The notes beneath the pieces were generated by a model, which was not told the origin of the DNA, ran no database searches, and worked only from the letters and a program-made list of their open reading frames with translations. A DNA stretch of 64,000 nt from Flavobacteriales bacterium (GTDB lineage Bacteria > Bacteroidota > Bacteroidia > Flavobacteriales_F > PHOS-HE28): NCBI GenBank assembly GCA_016704485.1, contig JADJAA010000001.1, forward strand, positions 1,302,001 to 1,366,000, read 5' to 3'. Of this stretch, positions 54,901 to 62,432 are shown one piece after another; the first letter of the stretch is position 1, and every line of letters starts with the position of its first letter. The translations under genes were made by a program, and so were the position numbers.

Positions 54901-57900
54901 ATCCGATCAACGGTCAAGGGACCGACACGGCTACTGACCTGTGTGCCGGAAACTACACCTTGACCATTGCAGATGCAGCTGGATGCGATACGGTTATTGC
55001 ATTCACCATCCTCGATGCGCAACCGCTTGTAACGTCACTGGATATAGTGCAGACTGATTGTGGCGGAGTTTGCAATGGGTCAGCTACCGCAGTTGTGCCC
55101 GGTACGATCGGGAACGTGACCTACCTCTGGGAACCAGGAACCATCACGGGCCAAGGAACTGATATGGCCACAGGCCTTTGCGCCGGTCCGTACACGCTCA
55201 CGGTAACGAGCCCGAATGGTTGCGATACCACTGTGCAATTCATCATCGGCACGCCATCCGGTATCGATGCGATCCCTGCGGTTACTGATGTTTCCTGCGG
55301 AAATGTGTGCGATGGTGCGATCAGCGTTCCAGCCACAGGCGGTACGGGTATGCTTACTTATGTCTGGGCGCCAACACCGATCAACGGCCAAGGCACACCC
55401 AACGTGACCGATCTCTGCGTAGGGAGCTATACACTGGTGATCACCGATGCTGCTGCTTGCGATACAACCCTACTGATCGATGTGGGTGGCGTGGATCCGA
55501 TCGACCCGAACTTGACACTTTCGCATGAGACGTGCTACAACGGGCCATGTGATGGTACCATAACGGTAATGCCGACAGGAGGTACAGGTATCTATGAATA
55601 CCTGTGGACACCGAACGTGACAGGCCAAGGAACATCGGAAGCAACTGGACTATGTCCCGGTGATTACAGTGTTACCATTTCTGATGTGGGTGGTGGATGT
55701 GACACAACGGTTACGACAACTATCCTTCCTATTCCGATCCTGAGTTTTGATGTGGAAGTTACCGCTGGGTCTTGCGCGAATGAATGTGGAGGAGAGGCGC
55801 ATATTGATCCACTTTCGGGTAACGCACCTTTCCACTATCAATGGATCCCAGCTCCAACAATTGGTTCGGATACTACCGATACTGGAATGGGGCTTTGTGC
55901 CGGAACGTACATTGTGAACATCTCGGAAGCAGCGGGGTGCGATACGGCGATCACGATCATCATTACTACTGCGCCACCGATCATTCCTGATCTGACGATC
56001 ACGCCGGAAACCTGTGCGTCACCTTGCTCCGGATCTGCTACCGTAGCTCCAACCGGCGGGCAAGGAACCATCATTGCGGATTGGCAACCGGACGCGAACA
56101 TTGGTGGCCAAGGAACATATACCGCCACAGGCTTATGCGCAGGCACGACCTATACCGTTACGCTCACTGACAGTACCGGATGCGATACGACGATCACATT
56201 CAATGTGGATCCATTCACCGATATTCTGGCAAACATCAGTAGCACACCAACATTGTGTTCGGATACCTGTAATGGTACTGCAACGGCTGGCCCGACCGGT
56301 GGTACGCCGCCCTATACATTCTCGTGGAGTCCAGAACCGGGCGGTGGTCAAGGAACGCCAATGGCCACCGGTCTTTGCCCTGGTTCATACGACCTGTTGA
56401 TCACGGATAGTGTAGGTTGTCCACACACGGAGTCCGTGTTGATATTGGGCCCGGATCCAATAGTGGATAACGCGGTGGTCACGCCAATTTCATGCGGCGG
56501 TGAATGCGATGGAACAATAACATTGAATGCAACGGGAGGCGATGGAACGTATCAATATTCATGGAGTCCGAATGTGATAGGACAGGGTACGGGAGCGGCC
56601 ATTGACCTATGCGCTGGAACGTACAATGTTACAGTTACGGATGGCAACGGATGCGATTCGACCTTCACCTACGTCCTGATCGAACCACCTGTTCTGGTAA
56701 TTTCTACATCGAGTACGAGTAGTCAATGTAGTTTGTGCGTGGGAACAGCCACGGTGCAGATCTCAGGAGGTACACTTGGTTTTGTAATTGCATGGACCGA
56801 TGCGCTTGGGAATAACGTCGGGTCGACAGCAACACTTATCGACCTCTGCGCTGGCATCTACACGGTTCTTGTCACGGACACGAACGGTTGTTCTACACAA
56901 TCGACCGTACCGGTGAGTGATGAAGATAGCGAAGTGTTGACCACTGCAAGTGGAGTCACGTCCTGTACCAATTCATGTGATGGTATAGTATCTGTCTCTT
57001 ATGTATGTAGCGCACCGCTGTGCACTGTGCTTTGGACAGATGCACTTGGTAACGACCTGAATCAACCTACGGATCAGGCAACGGGATTATGCCCTGGAAT
57101 CTACTACGTGCAAGTGACCAACGGCAACGGATGCGTTTCGATCGATACGGCATTCGTCACGCCACCAACAGGACTGATAGCGAACATCAGTAGTGTGCCG
57201 GTGAGTTGTTCCGGTGAGTGCAATGGAGAAGCAACAGTTGGCGTTAGCGGAGTGTCAGGTCCATTCACGTTCACCTGGAGCCCGGAGCCTCCGCCGATCA
57301 ACGGTCAAGGGACACCATCCGTTACGGGTTTGTGTGCTGGAACCTATTCGATCTTGATCACATATGGTGCTGGCTGCGATACGACAGTAAGTGTATTGAT
57401 CCTGGAACCATTGCCATTAGCACTAGCGCCAGTTGTAACCGACGTTTCGTGTAATGGAGATTGCGACGGAACCATTGCGCCAACTGCGCAAGGAGGCGAC
57501 GGTAGTTACACCTACTTCTGGACGCCTGTTCCACCGAACGGACAAGGTGTGCCAATAGCGACCGGACTCTGTGCTGGAGATCATATTCTGACCGTAACGG
57601 ATGGAAATGGCTGCTCGATCACGGACACGATCACGGTCAACGAACCTCAACTATTGGAAGTGACTGCGACCAGTACAATTAGTAGTTGTCCTGCTTGCGA
57701 TGGCACCGCTAGTGCACTGGTTGTTGGTGGTACTCCGCCGTTCAACTTCAGCTGGATGTTGAATGGTACTGAAATAGGTACGGATCAGAATGCGGTGGAT
57801 CTCTGTGGAGGCCTGTACAACCTTACTGTGACCGATAGCAGTGGATGTACAGCACAGTTGCTGGTCCCTGTTCAAAATGCTAATGCGGAAACGCTCACCA

Positions 57901-60900
57901 TGATCAACGGTTTCACGAGTTGTGCGAACGACTGTGATGGGATCGTAAGTGTGGATTATATCTGCAGCGCTCCGATCTGTACGACCGTTTGGTACAACGC
58001 GGCCGGTGACTCTATTGCGAATACGCTTACTGTAAGTGGCCTTTGCCATGGCGATTACTTTGTTGAAGTGACGAACGCGAATGGTTGCATCGCGATCGAT
58101 ACGGCGCAGGTTCTACCATCAACCACGTTGACGATCAACATCACGAACACACCGCCAAGCTGTCCAGGTGATTGCGATGCAACGGCTACTGTTGGAGCCA
58201 TGGGAGGAGTTCCGCCCTATACGTTCGTATGGAATGATCCCAATAACCAAACGACGCCACAGGCCATTGATCTATGCGCAGGTACGTATGCGGTGTTGAT
58301 CACCGATTCAACCGGATGTGATACCACGGTCACCGTATTGATCCAGGATCCATTACCGATCACGATCTCCGGTGTTGCCACGGATATACTTTGCAACGGG
58401 GTCTGCGATGGAACGATCACTACGCTAGTGTCAGGTGGTACCGGAACGCTTACATACGCATGGTCTCCTGACCCGGGGAATGGACAGGGTACGAACATTG
58501 CATCACAATTGTGCGCTGATTCATACACGTTGACCCTTACCGATGCGAATGGGTGCACCGCCACACAGACATGGACGATCAATGAACCACCTGCTATTGT
58601 CCTCTCCGCAACGAGCATTCAAAGCGAATGCGGTATTTGCAATGGCAGTGCGGAGGTAGATGTAATTGGTGGAACGCCGGGCTATACCTACCTCTGGACA
58701 TTGGGTGCCGCGATCTATGGAACCGATAGCATATTGGGTGGTGTGTGTGCTGGTCTGTATTCTGTTCTGGTAACGGATGATAATGGTTGCCAAGCTGCAC
58801 TGCTGGTGCCTGTTACGGATATCGATGGCGAAGTGATCACCGCTTCCGGCGATACTACAACGTGTGCAAATACATGCGATGGAACCGTGAATGTCGATTT
58901 CGTTTGCTCGGATCCAAGTTGCACGATCGCTTGGTTCGATGGGGCAGGAAATGATCTCCTACAGAACACGAATACCGTTTCAGGTCTTTGTGCAGGTATG
59001 TATTTGGTTCAGGTCACCAATGCTACCGGTTGTATCACGTTGGACACGGCCTTTGTTACAGCTCCGCCTGATCTGGTCCCGAACTTGAGTACCACGCAGG
59101 TCAGTTGTTTCGGGGAATGTGATGGTTCCGCAACGATAGCACCTACGGGCGGAAGCGGTGAGTACGATTATGTTTGGAACCCGCCACCTGTTGGACAAGG
59201 AACTCCGCAAGCCACGCAGCTGTGCGTTGGTTCCATATCAGTAACGGTTACCGATACAGTGACCGGGTGTAGCACGCTGTTCAGTGCACTGATCCTAGGG
59301 CCCGATCTGTTAACTGCCAATATCATTGCCACGAACCCTTCTTGCAATGGCGTTTGTGATGGAACCATTTCAATTGATCCGCAAGGAGGTACGCCCGGTT
59401 ATTCCTATTCGTGGTCTGATCCATTATTGCCGGATACCAGCAGCTTGAATAGCTTGTGTGCCGGAACCTATGATGTGACAATTACGGACCTGAACGGATG
59501 TGATACAACAATTACAATTACGTTGATCGATCCACCTTTTCTGCAAGCTCAGTTGGACTTGATCAATAATACTTGCGCTGGTAATTGCATCGGTTCCGCT
59601 ATGGCAACCATCAGCGGTGGTGTGCCGCCCTACACTCTTTCCTGGACGGATCAAAATGGAACACTGATCGATCAGGATACGGTCATGATCGGTTCGCTCT
59701 GCGCCGGAACCTATCAATTGATCATTATCGATTCCGGTGGATGTCAGCTTCTCCTGCCGTTCGGTATTACTGAGGGATCCGCGATCGATCCGGCTCTTGT
59801 ATTCACCAACGAAACATGTGTTGGACCGTGTGATGGTGCAGCAACTTTGTCTGCGACAGGTGGCACAGGTACACTGACATACTTATGGGAACCAGGTGTC
59901 ATTACGGGGCAAGGAACGAATACGGTAACCGGGCTTTGTGCGCAAGCATATACTGTTACGGTTACGGATTCATTGGGTTGCGATACCATTGTTGCGTTCA
60001 CCGTTCTTCCTTATGCTCCGATCGATCCGAATGTGGTACAGCAGGATATTCTTTGCAATGGATCATGTGATGGTAGCATCGTGCTCGCCCCGACAGGTGG
60101 ATCAGGTGTGTACACGTATGCTTGGACAGTACCGAACGGTCCTATACCGAACGAGGCAACGGCTTTATGTCCGGGAGTAATAAGCGTTACGATCGATGAT
60201 GGAACCGTTTGTGATACGACATTGATCTTCTCAATAAGTGAACCCTCTGCCGTGACCATTATCATTGATACTGTGGTGGATGCAAGTTGTCTTACTGCGA
60301 CGGACGGCCTCATCAATTCGACGATCGGCGGAGGAACCGGACAAACTGTGATCGCTTGGCAAGGGCCTAACAATTTTACTTCCACTTCGGAGGATATTGC
60401 GAACCTTGCCCCTGGGTCGTACACCGTGACAGTGACCGATGATAACTTGTGTACAGCGACAGCTACTGTTACGGTGAATGCACTAAGTCCAGTGCAGGCC
60501 GATGCGGGACCGGATGTGATACAATGCACAGGGACGATCACGCTTCTGGACGGTTCCGGAAGTACAGGTGCGACGTCGTACTTATGGACCGACGATCAGA
60601 ATATTGAAGTAGGAACATCCGCAGTGATCGATGTTGGTGTGTTAGCTCCAGGATCCCATACGTTCACATTGACTGCAATTGATGGTCCGTGTACATCGAC
60701 CGATCAGGTAACGATAACGGTAATTCAGTTGCCGATCGCCGATGCAGGTCCGGATCAATTTATTTTCTTGAGCGGAACCGTAACGTTAGGAGGATCACCA
60801 ACAGGGCCGAACGGTTCTTCGTACATCTGGGTTCCGGATTCAGTGCTCTCAAGTAACGGCGCTTCAAACCCTGAAGCGGAACCTAATGTAACGTCGTGGT

Positions 60901-61238
60901 TCACCGTAACGGTCACCGGACCGAATGGTTGTGTCGCAGTTGATTCGGTACTCGTCACTGTGTTGCCGGACGTGGTATTCCCATCTGGATTCACGCCGAA
61001 CGGTGATGGGTACAATGAATACTGGCAGATCGACTTCGTGGATAAATTCCCGCAGATGGAAGTTGAGATATACAACCGTTGGGGGGAAATGCTGTTTGAA
61101 AGTGTTGGATACGGAACACCGTGGGATGGAAGGTATAATGGTGGATACGTGCCAGTGGGTACGTACTACTATGTGATAAAGCTGAACGACCCGTTGTTCC
61201 CTGATGCTTACACAGGCCCATTAACTGTGATACGATAA
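51909..61238 (+). CDS. Giant SprB-like repeat adhesin, T9SS type B
   Basis: A 3,109-residue surface protein. Signal peptide 1-25 (ends VAVHAQ); a head domain to about 255 beginning LYWVGGNGSWNDAGNWS; about 33 SprB-like repeats of roughly 75 residues (about 265-2855); two PKD-like domains (about 2860-3015); and a terminal type B sorting domain (FTPNGDGYNEYWQI, NRWGEMLFESVGYGTPWDG). Each repeat opens with a C-xxx-C-x-G motif, has a GGxGxxxYxW core, and closes with LCAGxYxVTVTDxxGCDT. SprB of Flavobacterium johnsoniae is the gliding adhesin moved along the cell surface. A PorP/SprF gene follows four bases after the stop. It is the longest gene in the window. Confidence 0.93.
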   Translation: MKRINNTIKTALLLLLATFSVAVHAQTLYWVGGNGSWNDAGNWSATENGIGGAGVPRIQNDVVIAPQANSVLTINGVAWCAGLHVYGSLARVRVEGDSGSEINVAGGWSAMGDVQWLHSGTVNLIKQHGGEILDLRGTPINATVSCDASGSWSMQSDLVLTDRDLRLNHGTLITNGNKLEARALIQQRRSSGRLLANNGIVKLNEMPDDVVIRNSIDHDNALLIVADVQVPWGPVLNGDDRDISVCATGPGQTPFTINATVTSNYNGFGVRCRGNCNATVTVSVTGGIGSFTYSWLGGPQTQTWTAACGGPQIVIVTDQGQGVSCAVQVTVSEPPPLGVIFFGQGTPPTCANFCNGTRTALAVGGVQPPAYNWNNGAGTGPSFSQLCAGTNTLQVTDLNNCTFDTVFVFNLQPIIPNLTSTDVTCFGNCDGTAQVAPVGGTGQLTFNWGPGTITGQGTNSVSGLCPGNYNVTLTDLNGCDTTQVFTIGQPAPIVPALVTFPASCFGLCDGAATVSPGGAAGDYSFLWSPGGQTSSTAIGLCAQAYSVLITDTQSGCDTTIVFTIDSPTFIDAQATIEDASCAGECDGSIVLTTTGGSGVFSYLWALPLVNTSSSAINLCAGTYAVTVSDNSGCDTTLTFIVNEPLPLDPILTTTDVSCNGICDGTASASVSGGAGGFIYLWTPNVTGQGTPNAMDLCAGPHSLLITDMNGCDTLINFIINEPFPLTAVPSQTDITCGTACIGAAGVVLSGGTTDYEYLWTPNVNGQGTANATDLCAGVYSVLITDDNGCELVVPFTILDAVPITLSLQVTPVSCPGDCDGTAGVIAAGGAGGFVYDWQPDPTGTLPGQGTANVTGLCAIAYSVTITDMAGCDTTIAFTVPAPDPINVTSVVSDISCSGDCDGSIILTTTGGDGTFTYVWTPPITPSTGSATDLCAGSYSVTVSSGGCDTTLVFEIDEPVAIDATLTTTDIACAGVCSGSASATASGGTGILTYTWAPDPINGQGTDTATDLCAGNYTLTIADAAGCDTVIAFTILDAQPLVTSLDIVQTDCGGVCNGSATAVVPGTIGNVTYLWEPGTITGQGTDMATGLCAGPYTLTVTSPNGCDTTVQFIIGTPSGIDAIPAVTDVSCGNVCDGAISVPATGGTGMLTYVWAPTPINGQGTPNVTDLCVGSYTLVITDAAACDTTLLIDVGGVDPIDPNLTLSHETCYNGPCDGTITVMPTGGTGIYEYLWTPNVTGQGTSEATGLCPGDYSVTISDVGGGCDTTVTTTILPIPILSFDVEVTAGSCANECGGEAHIDPLSGNAPFHYQWIPAPTIGSDTTDTGMGLCAGTYIVNISEAAGCDTAITIIITTAPPIIPDLTITPETCASPCSGSATVAPTGGQGTIIADWQPDANIGGQGTYTATGLCAGTTYTVTLTDSTGCDTTITFNVDPFTDILANISSTPTLCSDTCNGTATAGPTGGTPPYTFSWSPEPGGGQGTPMATGLCPGSYDLLITDSVGCPHTESVLILGPDPIVDNAVVTPISCGGECDGTITLNATGGDGTYQYSWSPNVIGQGTGAAIDLCAGTYNVTVTDGNGCDSTFTYVLIEPPVLVISTSSTSSQCSLCVGTATVQISGGTLGFVIAWTDALGNNVGSTATLIDLCAGIYTVLVTDTNGCSTQSTVPVSDEDSEVLTTASGVTSCTNSCDGIVSVSYVCSAPLCTVLWTDALGNDLNQPTDQATGLCPGIYYVQVTNGNGCVSIDTAFVTPPTGLIANISSVPVSCSGECNGEATVGVSGVSGPFTFTWSPEPPPINGQGTPSVTGLCAGTYSILITYGAGCDTTVSVLILEPLPLALAPVVTDVSCNGDCDGTIAPTAQGGDGSYTYFWTPVPPNGQGVPIATGLCAGDHILTVTDGNGCSITDTITVNEPQLLEVTATSTISSCPACDGTASALVVGGTPPFNFSWMLNGTEIGTDQNAVDLCGGLYNLTVTDSSGCTAQLLVPVQNANAETLTMINGFTSCANDCDGIVSVDYICSAPICTTVWYNAAGDSIANTLTVSGLCHGDYFVEVTNANGCIAIDTAQVLPSTTLTINITNTPPSCPGDCDATATVGAMGGVPPYTFVWNDPNNQTTPQAIDLCAGTYAVLITDSTGCDTTVTVLIQDPLPITISGVATDILCNGVCDGTITTLVSGGTGTLTYAWSPDPGNGQGTNIASQLCADSYTLTLTDANGCTATQTWTINEPPAIVLSATSIQSECGICNGSAEVDVIGGTPGYTYLWTLGAAIYGTDSILGGVCAGLYSVLVTDDNGCQAALLVPVTDIDGEVITASGDTTTCANTCDGTVNVDFVCSDPSCTIAWFDGAGNDLLQNTNTVSGLCAGMYLVQVTNATGCITLDTAFVTAPPDLVPNLSTTQVSCFGECDGSATIAPTGGSGEYDYVWNPPPVGQGTPQATQLCVGSISVTVTDTVTGCSTLFSALILGPDLLTANIIATNPSCNGVCDGTISIDPQGGTPGYSYSWSDPLLPDTSSLNSLCAGTYDVTITDLNGCDTTITITLIDPPFLQAQLDLINNTCAGNCIGSAMATISGGVPPYTLSWTDQNGTLIDQDTVMIGSLCAGTYQLIIIDSGGCQLLLPFGITEGSAIDPALVFTNETCVGPCDGAATLSATGGTGTLTYLWEPGVITGQGTNTVTGLCAQAYTVTVTDSLGCDTIVAFTVLPYAPIDPNVVQQDILCNGSCDGSIVLAPTGGSGVYTYAWTVPNGPIPNEATALCPGVISVTIDDGTVCDTTLIFSISEPSAVTIIIDTVVDASCLTATDGLINSTIGGGTGQTVIAWQGPNNFTSTSEDIANLAPGSYTVTVTDDNLCTATATVTVNALSPVQADAGPDVIQCTGTITLLDGSGSTGATSYLWTDDQNIEVGTSAVIDVGVLAPGSHTFTLTAIDGPCTSTDQVTITVIQLPIADAGPDQFIFLSGTVTLGGSPTGPNGSSYIWVPDSVLSSNGASNPEAEPNVTSWFTVTVTGPNGCVAVDSVLVTVLPDVVFPSGFTPNGDGYNEYWQIDFVDKFPQMEVEIYNRWGEMLFESVGYGTPWDGRYNGGYVPVGTYYYVIKLNDPLFPDAYTGPLTVIR
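52720..60480 (+). repeat. SprB-like repeat array, with a higher-order block
   Basis: Roughly 33 coding repeats of about 220-240 bases in the giant adhesin. From about 56465 to 59330 they form three tandem copies of a four-repeat block: matching Cys codons recur at 56505, 57462, 58404 and 59355, a period of 957, 942 and 951 bases. One member of each block has a distinctive CSAPLC / CSAPIC / CSDPSC segment. Confidence 0.85.
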
Positions 61239-61242
61239 CGCC

Positions 61243-62163
61243 ATGATGAACCTAAGACATATCCTAGTGGGAATCCTGACCTTGGCGTTGAATGGCGCCA
61301 TTGCACAACAATTACCTCAGCTTTCCCAATACCAGTTCAACGATTATATCATCAACCCGGCCGTTGCGGGAAGTCGACCATTCTTTGAATTGCGTAGTGG
61401 CCATCGCACCCAATGGGTGGGCATACAGGATGCTCCACGCACGTTTACGCTCAGCGGCGCAACGCCGGTAGGTGAGAAAATGGGTATTGGTGGCTACATC
61501 TTTACGGATAACGTTGGACCAACAAGACGCACTGGTGTGCAGTTCTCATATGCGTATCATTTCAAGATAACAGGTGATCTGAAGCTTTCATTTGCACTTT
61601 CCGCAGGTATGCTCCAGTTCCTGATCGATGGTTCCAAGATCGATTTCCATGACCCCAATGATCCAGTCATCGACGATCAGTTGCGCGGCGGTATTAAACC
61701 CGATGCCAAATTCGGGTTTTACCTCTACCATCCTAAATTCTGGTTGGGTGCAACGGCTCCTCAGATCCTTGGTAATAAGATCACGTTCTTGGAGAGTTCC
61801 ACCAGTAGTTTGAGTCGACTGCAACAACACTATTATGTTTCTGGAGGCTATCGCTTCTTCTTGGGTGATGATTGGCGGATCGAACCTTCTTTCCTTTTGA
61901 AGTACGTGGACCCGGTACCACTCAAAGTAGATCTTACGGCCACGATCAAATACAAGAATGCGGTGTGGTTGGGTGCATCCTACAGAACGAATGATGCGAT
62001 CAGTGTAATGCTCGGTTATTGGCACAAGCAGACCTTTCAGTTCGGCTACTCATACGATATGATCACGTCCAACTTACAGAACTACAGCACCGGTTCACAC
62101 GAAGTGATGCTTGCCATAACGATCGGGAAAACAAAGAAATCGGTGCCTGCAGGCGGTGAGTAA
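61243..62163 (+). CDS. PorP/SprF family outer-membrane protein
   Basis: A 306-residue paralogue of the protein at 50953. It has a signal peptide (ends NGAIAQ) and the signature QLPQLSQYQFNDYIINPAVAGSR in two parts, RTQWVGIQDAPRTFT, YHPKFWLGATAPQIL, and C-terminal FGYSYDMITSNLQN and HEVMLAITIG. It starts four bases after the giant adhesin and is its likely secretion or anchoring partner. A weak hairpin (62199-62216, AGTGCC/GGCATT, then TTG) follows. Confidence 0.9.
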   Translation: MMNLRHILVGILTLALNGAIAQQLPQLSQYQFNDYIINPAVAGSRPFFELRSGHRTQWVGIQDAPRTFTLSGATPVGEKMGIGGYIFTDNVGPTRRTGVQFSYAYHFKITGDLKLSFALSAGMLQFLIDGSKIDFHDPNDPVIDDQLRGGIKPDAKFGFYLYHPKFWLGATAPQILGNKITFLESSTSSLSRLQQHYYVSGGYRFFLGDDWRIEPSFLLKYVDPVPLKVDLTATIKYKNAVWLGASYRTNDAISVMLGYWHKQTFQFGYSYDMITSNLQNYSTGSHEVMLAITIGKTKKSVPAGGE

Positions 62164-62309
62164 TTCGTTCTTCGCGGTTGGATCTAGTTGAATTCACGAG
62201 TGCCCAGGAAGGCATTTTGTGCCACCTAATGTTGACCTCGAGCATGGTGAATAGCCGTGTAAATACGGGAGTTTGTGGGGTTATTAGTTAGGGAGGCCGT
62301 GCTTCTTTT

Positions 62310-62341
62310 GTCATTCGTCGGTCGATTTGGGTCATTCGTCG
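62310..62341 (+). promoter_or_regulatory. Direct repeats GTCATTCGTCG, 21-bp period
   Basis: Two identical 11-mers (62310-62320 and 62331-62341) spaced 21 bp start to start, two helical turns. This is the geometry of LytTR response-regulator sites, and the element resembles the E. coli YpdB site (GGCATTTCAT, 11-base spacer). It lies upstream of the -7 box of the next adhesin gene. Confidence 0.45.
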
Positions 62342-62394
62342 CCAATTTCCTTTGATAATTGCAAGCCTAAAGGGTCCAAATGATCTATTAGCGC

Positions 62395-62402
62395 TACCTT
62401 TG
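62395..62402 (+). promoter_or_regulatory. -7 box (TACCTTTG) of the third adhesin gene
   Basis: An exact TANNTTTG match 31 bases before the GTG start at 62433. No -33 TTG lies at the right spacing, which would fit an activator-dependent promoter using the direct repeats upstream. Confidence 0.45.
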
Positions 62403-62432
62403 GCTTCCCTTTTCTGGATTGAATAATTCACG

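Noticed and set aside
52122..60541. Many long opposite-strand frames within the giant adhesin
   Set aside because: They arise from the biased, repetitive codons of the adhesin and show no independent protein features.
51909..61238. Regular repeats suggesting a CRISPR array
   Set aside because: The repeats are long, in one continuous coding frame, diverged at DNA level and have no spacer structure; they encode protein repeats.
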